Of a stretch of DNA of 17,370 nucleotides, positions 1-8,451 are shown in pieces. Made by a program: the position numbers and the translations under genes. The notes below the pieces were generated by a model. It saw nothing but the letters and a program-made list of their open reading frames with translations. It made no database searches and was not told the DNA's origin. Each line of letters starts with the position of its first letter. Position 1 is the first letter of the stretch. Origin of the DNA: JAFDZV01 sp966128725 (GTDB taxonomy: Bacteria; Bacteroidota; Ignavibacteria; OLB7); contig CBHYLN010000110.1 in NCBI GenBank assembly GCA_966128725.1, forward strand, positions 1-17,370, read 5' to 3'.

Positions 1-35
1 GTAACCACAATCCATCACACGAACTCGAAATCACA

Positions 36-3000
36 ATGTGCACGTCGATAGAAGGCATGTATACCATCTGCAACGAGAATGAAAATGCACGCACGCTCGT
101 TGCTCAGATCGGAACCGAGCTAATCGTTATCAAACCAGGGGACGTTTACACCGACGCCGATCCCTGTCATTTTCTGCAAGTCCTGGATGCCTTGCGGGTG
201 TCGCAAACATTGGAGCGCCCAGGCGTTACGTTCGACTCCAAAGGCGGTGGTGACTCACGGACATCGGAAGAACGAATCAAGCACAACGAAGAAGCTTTGG
301 AGAGAATTCGGCGTGCGTGTGCTTTGTCGTCCTATACCCCACCTCGTGGCACAAGTGTTCCTGCTGACCAAGTTGCGGCGCAACAACCGAAGGATGGTGA
401 CAATGCGGCCGCTCTTGGCGCGCCGCGAATTGCGTCTGGGCGGCCGATTGTGCTTCCACCAAAGATAAACGACAGTGATCCCATAGACCCTCAACAGCAC
501 ATCGATGAAGGAAAGCCGCATCCGCGTATCGGTATGAAAACGCTCGCAGATGTTATTGGTGGTGATCCAGTTGACATGTTCTCGGGTGCGTTCACGTTGC
601 GTGAGTTGGATTTGATAGTGCCAAGCGCCACTGTGGCTCTAACATTCTCGCGCGTGTATCGCAGTGGTGATCTTTTGCATAAAGGGCCTTTTGGGTGGAA
701 TTGGGATCACAACCACAATGTATATATCCGCGAGCTGGCAAACGGTGACATTGCTCGATGGAGTGGAAATTTTCGCGAAGATATCTTCACGGTGGCTGAT
801 GGCGGTGTTGGCTTTGAATCACCTGTAGGAATTTTTGAGAAGCTCGAGCGTGGCAATCAGATAGCTGGCCCCAGATTCATTATTTCGGCCACCGGAGGAT
901 CCCAATGGTGGTTTGATCGGATTACCTCCGACGGGAATAGAGTTCTGCTTTCAGAGGCGCGCGACAGGCATGGGAATCGTTTGACGTATTCCTATGATGA
1001 ACAGGATCGCCTCCAGACAGTTGCCGACGATGATGGGCGATACCTTTCCTTCGCATATGGCAATTGTGGTCTGCTGGAGCACGTGAGCGACAGTAGCGGT
1101 CGTATCGTTCACTACGATCACGATCCGGATGTCGAGCATTTGATTCGCGTACGTTACCCTGAAACGAATGATCATCCAAGCGGTGTTTCACGTATCTACC
1201 ACTACGAAAATTGGCGTTCGCATCCTGGGGTACAGCACAACATTCGATATGTAGAGGATGGTAATAGACGAACCTATGTTCAGAACGAGTATGATAGTGA
1301 TCCTTCGAGTCCGTCATTCGGAAGGGTCCAGCGGCAGATCTATGGCGAGTTTACGTATCAATTTGGATACGAATATCTACAGTACGTGCCGAACGATCCC
1401 GCCTACATCTCCGAAGTTTCCCGCCAGACGTCGATGCTTGCACCTGACGGGACACTTACTGTGTACTCGTTCAACTATCGTGGCGACGTCCTGGATACAC
1501 GGCAACGGTTGGTGAAGGATGGCAGTTGGCGAGTGGTGGTGTGGCAGCACGAATACGATGAGCAGGGCAATCAGATACGCGTGGTTGCACCGGATTTGTC
1601 CGAGGAATTGCGTGTGTATGCATCCCACGACGCGGATCCGTGTATGCGAGGGCGACTACTATCAGTGCGTCGGTCACCCAAACAGCTCCTACCAGGTCAG
1701 CCCGTTCCGCTATCCAGAGTGGTCTGGCAGGCGGCGTATGAACCGCGCTACCAGCTTGTGACGCATGTCACCGATGAAACGGGGGCGACGACGGAGTATC
1801 GCTACGATCATACGCTGAACCCGGCCGTACCTGGCAAAACTGGACGTTTGGCGGAGATAGTTCACCCTACAGCGACATTCCCTGGGCGCCCAGACCAGAC
1901 CAGCGTAACGCGGTACGAAACCAATGCAAGAGGGCAGGTTGTCGCTGTTGTCTCGCCGACGGGCGTACGTGAGGAACGTATATACGAAGCGGGTGTCGGA
2001 ATAACGCACGGATTTCTCCGTTCGCGCACGGTTGATCCTTCTGGCATCAGCCTGACCGATGAGTATAAGTACGACGCTCGCGGTTTTATGAATTCAGCGA
2101 CGGATCCAACTGGTGCCGTCTGGACGTTTACCTATAACGCCCACGGAATGTTGGAGCGGAATGGCATACCTGAAATTGGAGGCAAGGTTGGCCAGGTTCG
2201 CTCGCACTACGATGCCGATGGGAAGTTGGTGCGAGTTGATCGACCTCGAGGTACGTATCAGGACGATAGCACTACCGATGAGTATATCTCCGAGGAAATT
2301 CAACGGAACGTATTGGGCCATACGATAAAGGTTGTTGCCGGTAGTAATACCGCAAACCCAAGAACTACAACGCAGGCCGTTGATTATCGTGGATATCCAG
2401 TTCGCCGTATTGATCCCGCAGGAACGGAATATGATTTTTTGTTCGATGAAAGAGGGTTGTTAATCCGTGAAATGATACAAGGAGGTGATGGCACACGGAA
2501 GTCGAAACGCCGAACCTATGATGTCGTTGGACGCCTTACCAAGGTTCGTGCGGGAGTGAGTTCCATGGTTGGCGAGACAACGGAAGGGGACGTTGTTACT
2601 GCGTACGAATACGATCCGTTTGGAAGGTTGCGACGCATGCATTTGCCCGGCGGAGCAACAGTGGTGTACACATGGGGCGACGCTAATCGATTGCTAGAGG
2701 AAGTAACGCGCGCCACACCCGGCGCCGATGAAGATCGGATTGTTGGATCGTGGAAAAGATACGATTACGATACACGAGGAAGAATGGTGCAAACCCACGA
2801 GCGTGTGTTTCGTGATGATCCAGACGTTTGGAGCGAGCTCACAACCCAATACTTCTACGATTCGGATGATCGACTTGTAAAAGTGATTGGCCCACGCGGC
2901 GATGTTGAGGAATTTGGATACGATTCCGCCGGACGAAAGAATCGCACGGTTGACCCAATGGGGAACGAGGTTCGTACCACGTATTTGCATGCAACACGAA

Positions 3001-5810
3001 CAATCGTGCAGACACGGGACGACCTCGAGACTGGGGGCGTTGTCCGGACGCGTAGCTGGAGTCGTGTGTTCGATGAGCGGGGCCGGCAAGTGATGACGAT
3101 TGCACCCGATGGAGCCGAACAGCATACCGAGTATGACGACCGTGATCTTGTTATGGCTGTCGTTTCCCCCACCGGCGTACGCAACGAAATGCAATATGGA
3201 GTAACCGGCGAATTATTGGAATTGCGGCAGGATGTTGATGCTCTGAACATACAGCAGCAATGGCGGTACGACCCCAACGGACGCACAACCCACTACATTG
3301 ACCCTTCTGGCCAGATTACTAGGTATCTGTACGACGGCATTGGGCGCTTGATACGGACTGATAGCCCGGGCGGGGCGTTCAGAGAAACATATTATGATGC
3401 ATTTGGTCGAGCCGAATGGGAGCGTGAGGCCAGTGGTGCGCGAACGCAGTTCTCATATGACGCCGCTGGTCGGGTGGTGTCGATGTGGGGAACGGCGGCA
3501 AACGGCGTTACGGAAGTTGCGCCGCATACGTTCACCTACGATGAATTCGACCGGCCGATCATCGCGGCCATTGGTGCAACAAGCATAACACGTGCGTATG
3601 ATTCGGTTGGTCGGTTGATCCGTGAGGCTACCGGCGGCGTGGCGCTGGAGCGCTGGTACGATGACATGGCCGGTACCGTGGAATCACGATGGTCGGATGG
3701 GCGTCGGGAGCGTGCCACGACCAACCTGAACGGGTTTATTACCAAAGTAGAGAGGGTCGCATCCGGAACGCTTGGTGCCGGTGCCGCTACGATTGGCACA
3801 TTTACTCCGAGCGGACCTAATCTGTTGGGCGATGCCCAATTGCTGGGTGGTGTTGCGCAGACGACGCTTTACGACGAGCGACGCCGGCTTGCGCAGATCG
3901 TGTATAGCAACAGCGGCACGCAATTGGAAGCCGTGGACTATCGATATGATAGTGCCAACCATCGCCGTATCGAGGCAATTCGCGAGATTCCGGTTCAGGT
4001 CAGCCGCCATCGTTTCGACGCCAGGAACCGCCTTACCAACACCACCCACTTGCTGACGCCACCTGCAGTGCGTGCCGGCTATTTTCAGGCGGATCATGAT
4101 TTGGATATCCTGGATTTCGAAAGTACAACCTCACCAAGCGGCTTGCAGCTGGATTTCCAGCTTACCAATGCCGACGAACGAGTCTCGGTGACGGAGAATG
4201 GTACCGCCACCACGGCGTACGCGTTCACGGCAGGTCATCGGCTGGCGCAGGCCGGAGCAACATCCGTGACTCATTCTATCGATGGCGCTCGAGCCTCCGA
4301 CGGTGCGATTGAATACGAGGTGGATGCGTTCGGACGGGTTACAGCGGTCAAGAGCGGCACAACGTATCTAACACGGTTGGAGTACGACGCCTTTGGCCGC
4401 CTGGCGGCGTTAACACCAGCAAGCGGCGTACGGCGATCGCTCACGTATTTCGGATCGGAATTGTGGCAGGAGTCCGAGGGCGGAACGGCTGTCCGGCAGT
4501 ACACGCAACATCCAGCCCATGTTGGCGCATTGGCGGTACACACCACCGGTGAAACCTACACCTTGCTTGGCGACGCACGCAACAACTGGCTGGCTGCCGC
4601 CGACAGTGCCGGTGCCGTCCAGGAGCGCTATCGGTATCGTCCGTTCGGCGAACCAGAGACGTTTGCCCCGAACGGTACCCCGCGTGTGGGCTCCGCGATT
4701 GGCTTGGAGCCGTGGTTCGCCGGGATGCGCTATCTCGGCGATGCCGGCCTATACCTGGCCAGCAAACGGTTGATGGACCCATCACGCGGCATGTTCCTGA
4801 GCCCGGATCCGCTTGGGTATGTCGACAGCCCAAACCTGTATGCATATGCAGGGCATAACCCCATCGATGTCATCGATCCAACCGGGATGGCGGGGAACGT
4901 GACCACTGGCGGCCCGCCGGCCTCGCAGATACCAAAGGCGAGCATCAAGGAGATTGATGACGGCGTACGCTTCAAAGGCGGATTCTGGGATGATGTTGGT
5001 GATGCCGTTGACCTGTTCACCGAGGGTATTCGGCTGGGTGTTTCCAGCAGCATCGAATCGACGTTGAATCTGCTGTGGGACCACCAGGCCCTGCCCGAGC
5101 TTGTCAACAAAACCTGGGATAACGCCGTCAATGCGGCGGATACGGGCACGGCATTGCTCGGGCTGCAAGGCGATGAGGCCGATAAGAAAGCCGCCGAGAA
5201 GGTCCGCGAAGCTGTACGTACGGCAATCTCGGACTTTCAGAATACAGCGCTGGAAGATAAATTTGTCGTTGGCGGCATCATCGCCGAAAAAATTTTTGAA
5301 ACAGCCGTTGGTAACAAAGCCGCCGGATTGCTCAAAGCTGAGCTGTCGGCGGGGCTGGGGATCACATCCGTTACGCGGATGCTTGCGGCCGAACGCAAGG
5401 TTGAAACGATATTCCTTACGTTCGAGGAGGGGATGTCGAAAGTGGAGTTCATCAAGAAGGCGAAGGCCCTGGAGCAGTTGGGGGAAGAGGGGAAGTTGGT
5501 GCGGGCTGCAAATCCGGTGGACAGAAATAGATCGAAAACAAGAGCATTTCGTGAGCAAATTAAGCAGAAAATCGAGCGTCAATATGGGCAACGGAATCCT
5601 GAATTTAGGGACAGGCTCTATGATCGTCTCGAAACGATGGACGTTGATCATATTCACGAATTGCAATTAGGTGGGAGTGACACGTTTGACAACATGAACA
5701 TGTTAGATCGGATAACAAATCAGAAAATTGGACGAGATCAAATTCGCCCACAAATACGGGACCTCATCCCTGGAACCCTTATCAAAGTTCGATGGAGTAT
5801 CATGCCATGA
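36..5810 (+). CDS. Rhs/YD-repeat polymorphic toxin with C-terminal HNH nuclease tip (5' end possibly beyond window)
   Basis: This is a giant Rhs protein of 1924 residues from ATG 36. Residues 1-165 are a non-repetitive lead with a Pro-rich stretch. A DUF6531-like entry motif (GGDPVDMFSGAFTL) lies near residue 173. Dozens of YD repeats (YDxxGRL-type) follow and would form a cocoon shell. The RHS core hallmark (LSPDPLGYVDSPNLYAYAG) lies near 1588-1606 and ends in DPTGM at 1614-1618, where related proteins self-cleave. Residues 1619-1825 are a pre-toxin linker. The final ~98 residues are an HNH-type nuclease with DHIHE at 1871-1875, then GGSD and downstream Asn residues, so the inferred role is DNA (or RNA) cleavage in competitor cells. 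No PAAR domain, signal peptide or type IX signal is visible. The frame stays open from base 3 to ATG 36 and no ribosome-binding site precedes that ATG, so the gene may begin upstream. Base composition becomes AT-rich from about 5515, matching the exchangeable tip. Family certain; tip chemistry likely. Confidence 0.93.
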   Translation: MCTSIEGMYTICNENENARTLVAQIGTELIVIKPGDVYTDADPCHFLQVLDALRVSQTLERPGVTFDSKGGGDSRTSEERIKHNEEALERIRRACALSSYTPPRGTSVPADQVAAQQPKDGDNAAALGAPRIASGRPIVLPPKINDSDPIDPQQHIDEGKPHPRIGMKTLADVIGGDPVDMFSGAFTLRELDLIVPSATVALTFSRVYRSGDLLHKGPFGWNWDHNHNVYIRELANGDIARWSGNFREDIFTVADGGVGFESPVGIFEKLERGNQIAGPRFIISATGGSQWWFDRITSDGNRVLLSEARDRHGNRLTYSYDEQDRLQTVADDDGRYLSFAYGNCGLLEHVSDSSGRIVHYDHDPDVEHLIRVRYPETNDHPSGVSRIYHYENWRSHPGVQHNIRYVEDGNRRTYVQNEYDSDPSSPSFGRVQRQIYGEFTYQFGYEYLQYVPNDPAYISEVSRQTSMLAPDGTLTVYSFNYRGDVLDTRQRLVKDGSWRVVVWQHEYDEQGNQIRVVAPDLSEELRVYASHDADPCMRGRLLSVRRSPKQLLPGQPVPLSRVVWQAAYEPRYQLVTHVTDETGATTEYRYDHTLNPAVPGKTGRLAEIVHPTATFPGRPDQTSVTRYETNARGQVVAVVSPTGVREERIYEAGVGITHGFLRSRTVDPSGISLTDEYKYDARGFMNSATDPTGAVWTFTYNAHGMLERNGIPEIGGKVGQVRSHYDADGKLVRVDRPRGTYQDDSTTDEYISEEIQRNVLGHTIKVVAGSNTANPRTTTQAVDYRGYPVRRIDPAGTEYDFLFDERGLLIREMIQGGDGTRKSKRRTYDVVGRLTKVRAGVSSMVGETTEGDVVTAYEYDPFGRLRRMHLPGGATVVYTWGDANRLLEEVTRATPGADEDRIVGSWKRYDYDTRGRMVQTHERVFRDDPDVWSELTTQYFYDSDDRLVKVIGPRGDVEEFGYDSAGRKNRTVDPMGNEVRTTYLHATRTIVQTRDDLETGGVVRTRSWSRVFDERGRQVMTIAPDGAEQHTEYDDRDLVMAVVSPTGVRNEMQYGVTGELLELRQDVDALNIQQQWRYDPNGRTTHYIDPSGQITRYLYDGIGRLIRTDSPGGAFRETYYDAFGRAEWEREASGARTQFSYDAAGRVVSMWGTAANGVTEVAPHTFTYDEFDRPIIAAIGATSITRAYDSVGRLIREATGGVALERWYDDMAGTVESRWSDGRRERATTNLNGFITKVERVASGTLGAGAATIGTFTPSGPNLLGDAQLLGGVAQTTLYDERRRLAQIVYSNSGTQLEAVDYRYDSANHRRIEAIREIPVQVSRHRFDARNRLTNTTHLLTPPAVRAGYFQADHDLDILDFESTTSPSGLQLDFQLTNADERVSVTENGTATTAYAFTAGHRLAQAGATSVTHSIDGARASDGAIEYEVDAFGRVTAVKSGTTYLTRLEYDAFGRLAALTPASGVRRSLTYFGSELWQESEGGTAVRQYTQHPAHVGALAVHTTGETYTLLGDARNNWLAAADSAGAVQERYRYRPFGEPETFAPNGTPRVGSAIGLEPWFAGMRYLGDAGLYLASKRLMDPSRGMFLSPDPLGYVDSPNLYAYAGHNPIDVIDPTGMAGNVTTGGPPASQIPKASIKEIDDGVRFKGGFWDDVGDAVDLFTEGIRLGVSSSIESTLNLLWDHQALPELVNKTWDNAVNAADTGTALLGLQGDEADKKAAEKVREAVRTAISDFQNTALEDKFVVGGIIAEKIFETAVGNKAAGLLKAELSAGLGITSVTRMLAAERKVETIFLTFEEGMSKVEFIKKAKALEQLGEEGKLVRAANPVDRNRSKTRAFREQIKQKIERQYGQRNPEFRDRLYDRLETMDVDHIHELQLGGSDTFDNMNMLDRITNQKIGRDQIRPQIRDLIPGTLIKVRWSIMP

Positions 5811-6319
5811 ATGCAGCACTTCGTAGCACAATAGAGCGTGTCAGAACCCGTCTCGAGGCGGATTCCCGTTCGCGGGTGGATTGTGGGTACCTTCGACCTG
5901 CATCAATCGACGTCAGCTCGGTGCCGCGCGACATGCAGTGGTACGCCGATTTCCTTAGCGTCGCTGACGGCGGGGAGTGCGGCGGTGTCATCCTGTGGCG
6001 TTCGACCGAGATCGAGCGCTTTCAACAGTACTGCGATGGCCTAGCCGGTGGAAGGGAGAAGTGGTACTGTATCGGAGTGCTGGATGATGATCCTATCATT
6101 GTAGATCGTGCGACGGGAATGGTTCATTATTTCTTCTCCACATCCTTCGATGATCGAGACGGATATTATGCGAACCCAACAGATATATCACATCAGTTTG
6201 GTCGCGAAGATGAGTTTCTCGAGTACTATATATTCGGAGTTGGTCATCGAACCTTAATTGACTCCCAAGAGGATTATCCCTGGTTCAGATTGCTAGAAGA
6301 GTTGAACCAAAGCGAATAG
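5807..6319 (+). CDS. SUKH-family (SMI1/KNR4-like) immunity protein for the HNH tip
   Basis: This 170-residue acidic protein has SUKH-superfamily features: a YADFLSVADGGECGG segment near residues 43-57, WYCIG near 85, and an FLEYYIFGVGH helix region with a terminal WFRLLEEL. SUKH proteins are known immunity proteins that bind and block nuclease toxins from Rhs, CDI and related systems. Its ATG overlaps the stop of the Rhs gene (ATGA, 5807-5810), and GGAG at 5794-5797 is well placed for this start. An in-frame ATG at 5792 lies inside the toxin gene and lacks such a site, so 5807 is preferred. The overlap implies translational coupling to the HNH toxin tip, the usual arrangement of cognate immunity. 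The pairing is inferred from position. Family assignment is fairly sure. Confidence 0.85.
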   Translation: MNAALRSTIERVRTRLEADSRSRVDCGYLRPASIDVSSVPRDMQWYADFLSVADGGECGGVILWRSTEIERFQQYCDGLAGGREKWYCIGVLDDDPIIVDRATGMVHYFFSTSFDDRDGYYANPTDISHQFGREDEFLEYYIFGVGHRTLIDSQEDYPWFRLLEELNQSE

Positions 6320-6452
6320 TGAACGCGTGTTGGTACGTCAAAATTGTGTCATTGATGTAGACGATGCCTGCCGTATTGATTGCAATCAATACCGCGGAGT
6401 TATGGTTGTTGCTCCTTGTGAGCACGATATCCTTGAGGCCCTGTTCAATTAG
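6306..6452 (+). pseudogene. Short protein-like remnant between the two SUKH genes
   Basis: In the frame ending at TAG 6450-6452, the gap between the SUKH genes reads as a plausible C-terminal fragment of about 45 residues, ending RGVMVVAPCEHDILEALF. A TGA at 6303-6305 closes the frame upstream, inside the first SUKH gene. A GTG at 6327 could start a 41-residue peptide, but no ribosome-binding site is seen. The bias toward hydrophobic and acidic residues and the lack of stops suggest the 3' end of a lost gene, perhaps an older immunity gene cut by cassette exchange. I do not recognise the family. It may be chance. Confidence 0.3.
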
Positions 6453-6472
6453 ATGCATACAAGCTGACCACC

Positions 6473-6988
6473 ATGACCAACGAACTCGCGGAACGTATTG
6501 CCGCAGTGCAGCGCATGCTGCCCGATACTCTTAATGCACGTGTTGAAATAGGGAAACTCAACCCGCCAGCCGTGGATGCCGTGATCCCTGCGTTGCCTGC
6601 GACGCTTGCTCCGTACGGTGAGTTCCTCCGAGTTGTTAATGGCGCCGAATGTGGTCCGATGTACCTGTTTTCTGCTGAGAAAATAACTGGTCGTCAATTC
6701 TATGTAGCGGAAATGCCCGGGGGAAATGACACGTGGTACTGTATCGGCTCACTCATAGATCAGGCCATTCTAGTGAATACGATCAGCGGCCTGGTCCACT
6801 GGTATTTCCCGCCGACGAATGTGGCGTACGATGATTATTTAGCAAACCCATCGCGCCCCGAATATCAGTACGGTTCCATCGACCACTTCCTTACCACATA
6901 CGTTTTTGGCGCCGGGTATGCCGATTTGGATCCAGAATCCACTGAAAGCGGCTGGTACCGGTTGCTTGAAGATTGTGGGCTGGTGTAG
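6473..6988 (+). CDS. Second SUKH-family (SMI1/KNR4-like) immunity protein
   Basis: This 171-residue protein is a diverged paralogue of the SUKH gene at 5807-6319. Both share, in order, a PYGEFL/WYADFL start of the domain, a GxECG turn, WYCIG, G-(L/M)VH-(W/Y)(Y/F)F, an (A)NP element, FL-x2-Y-(V/I)FG-x-G and WYRLLE/WFRLLE at the end. Start ATG 6473 is the first in frame near the domain; no clear Shine-Dalgarno sequence precedes it. No toxin tip remains directly upstream, so it is either a spare immunity gene against a tip once carried here or one held by kin, or a second antidote to the HNH tip. Its TAG (6986-6988) is followed without any spacer, in the same frame, by the orphan Rhs core fragment. 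Confidence 0.82.
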   Translation: MTNELAERIAAVQRMLPDTLNARVEIGKLNPPAVDAVIPALPATLAPYGEFLRVVNGAECGPMYLFSAEKITGRQFYVAEMPGGNDTWYCIGSLIDQAILVNTISGLVHWYFPPTNVAYDDYLANPSRPEYQYGSIDHFLTTYVFGAGYADLDPESTESGWYRLLEDCGLV

Positions 6989-8095
6989 CCCCGCCACGGC
7001 GCCTGGCTGAGCCCGGACCCGCTGGGATATGTGGACAGCGCCAACCCCTACAGCTACGCGGCCGGCGACCCGATCAACCGCATCGACCCCAGCGGCCTGA
7101 GCACCGAGAAGGGCGGCGCCGGCGGTACCAGCGACAGCGCAACCGCCGCGGCCCCGCAGCAGCCCGCCGGAAGCGGCAAGCGCTCCCTGTTCTACGGGAA
7201 CGGTGGGGGGCCGGGCATTCACGGCCCCGAGTGGCTGATGGACGTTACCGACGCGCTGCGCAAGGCCTCCAACGATGTCCGCGACGTGATCCGCGATGTG
7301 GTGGACGCCACGCTGGGCAAGCTGGGTGTTGTGGGCCAGTTCCTGGGCGGCATCGTAAAGCGTGGGTTCGATTACGCGTTGATGACCCAGCCGATAGGCT
7401 TTGCGGTGCACGAGGAGGAAAGCGCGGGCGCGGCCTCGATGCTGGTGATGGCCGCCGACGCCGTGTACAGCCCTGACCGCGAACGCGCCGCCCGGCTGGG
7501 CCAGATGGTGGGGGCGCTGCCGGAAGCGTTTGCGCACATGAGCGCCGGCGAGTGGGGTAGCCTTACCGCCGACGTGATTGTGGGCCTGTTCAGCGGCGAG
7601 GCGGGCGCGGCCGAGGCCGTGGAGCGTATGGGCCTGCGCGCCGGCCTGAAGGCCATGGGACGCGGGCTGAAGAGGATTGGGGGGAGTTGGAGTAAGGCGT
7701 TCGCTAAAGCTGATTTAGAGGCGTTAGCGGATGCTGGTCAAGTCGCCTATCGTCTCGGGAAACCGGTTGCAGAAATCCCAAGGTATGATTGGGCAATGAT
7801 GAGCTATGAGGAACGCATAGCCGCAGTTGTAGAGAAGTATGGTATTAACCTTCGGGGAAAAAGTGTCGTGTTTGATGCGAAATTGGGTACCGGACAGTTA
7901 GGGATGACTTCTTCTGCAAATCCCACTGTCATGCGGATAGGTTCTGGGGTCATGAACTCAGAAACGGAACTTGCTGCAACTGTTGCTCATGAGCTGCGGC
8001 ACAGTAGAGCCTATCTTGGTTCTGGCTTGAATACGGAGGCCGCCGCTGAAGCTTCAGAGAATGCGCTTCGTGAACTAATCCTTGGAAAAAGATGA
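6989..8095 (+). CDS. Orphan Rhs C-terminal tip: core fragment plus putative zinc-metallopeptidase toxin (headless)
   Basis: The reading frame opens right after the SUKH stop codon, with no start codon, and immediately encodes the end of an RHS core (WLSPDPLGYVDSANPYSYAA to DPSGL, 7085-7099). It aligns with residues ~1582-1618 of the large Rhs protein upstream. About 195 residues of GC-rich pre-toxin linker follow, then an AT-richer tip from about 7685. The tip carries HELRH at 7988-8002 (VAHELRHSRA), an HExxH zinc-peptidase motif, with Glu codons at 8036, 8048 and 8057 as candidate third ligands. Zincin-like toxin domains are known among polymorphic toxins. The first in-frame GTG (7031) lies inside the core motif and is not a credible start. 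The likely role is a silent cassette that becomes active after recombination onto a full-length Rhs gene. The Rhs relationship is firm; the peptidase activity is inferred from the motif. Confidence 0.83.
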   Translation, partial: PRHGAWLSPDPLGYVDSANPYSYAAGDPINRIDPSGLSTEKGGAGGTSDSATAAAPQQPAGSGKRSLFYGNGGGPGIHGPEWLMDVTDALRKASNDVRDVIRDVVDATLGKLGVVGQFLGGIVKRGFDYALMTQPIGFAVHEEESAGAASMLVMAADAVYSPDRERAARLGQMVGALPEAFAHMSAGEWGSLTADVIVGLFSGEAGAAEAVERMGLRAGLKAMGRGLKRIGGSWSKAFAKADLEALADAGQVAYRLGKPVAEIPRYDWAMMSYEERIAAVVEKYGINLRGKSVVFDAKLGTGQLGMTSSANPTVMRIGSGVMNSETELAATVAHELRHSRAYLGSGLNTEAAAEASENALRELILGKR

Positions 8096-8451
8096 TACGC
8101 TGGACTGCCCTAACCGAAGAGGAATTGCCGTTGTGGATGGAGACGGCGAATTTGATCGTTGCTCATACAATGCCACGGGGTGTGATTTGTCCTTCATGCA
8201 ATACGAAACCATTGCGCTACTTCATGCAGCGGCATTCGGGTACGTCACGAGGTGCGCTCTGGCTCTGGTGCGCATCCTGCTGGCGTTGGTATCATGCCAC
8301 GTGCCTTGTACCGCATTGGTGGGTGGATGTGCATGTTGATCGAGTTGAAGAGCTGGGGCCGGTACCGGAGATACTTGAGGAACAGTGGGCACGAATTGCT
8401 GGCGTAAATGATGGTGTCGGATGGGACATTGGTGGAGGCACTGGACAATGA
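8092..8451 (+). CDS. Small zinc-ribbon protein, candidate immunity protein for the metallopeptidase tip
   Basis: This 119-residue protein starts at an ATG overlapping the orphan tip's TGA (ATGA, 8092-8095), the same junction seen between the HNH toxin and its SUKH gene. The middle of the protein has two CxxC knuckles, VICPSC near residue 31 and WCASCWRWYH near 59, separated by about 24 residues. That spacing fits a zinc ribbon. The protein is Trp-rich, and its C-terminal third is acidic with a Gly-rich end. There is no signal peptide or membrane segment, so it should be cytosolic. Position directly behind a toxin tip argues for an immunity role, perhaps by occluding the peptidase. I do not recognise a named immunity family. 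Coding status is well supported; function is inferred. Confidence 0.72.
   Translation: MIRWTALTEEELPLWMETANLIVAHTMPRGVICPSCNTKPLRYFMQRHSGTSRGALWLWCASCWRWYHATCLVPHWWVDVHVDRVEELGPVPEILEEQWARIAGVNDGVGWDIGGGTGQ

Noticed and set aside
4782..5666. Long minus-strand open frame (294 codons) antisense to the Rhs tip
   Set aside because: It has no family motif and the plus strand has clear Rhs core and HNH homology; it mirrors plus-strand codon bias.
7031..8095. GTG 7031 as the true start of the orphan Rhs tip
   Set aside because: It falls inside the conserved core motif (GYVDSAN), has no ribosome-binding site, and homology continues upstream to 6989.
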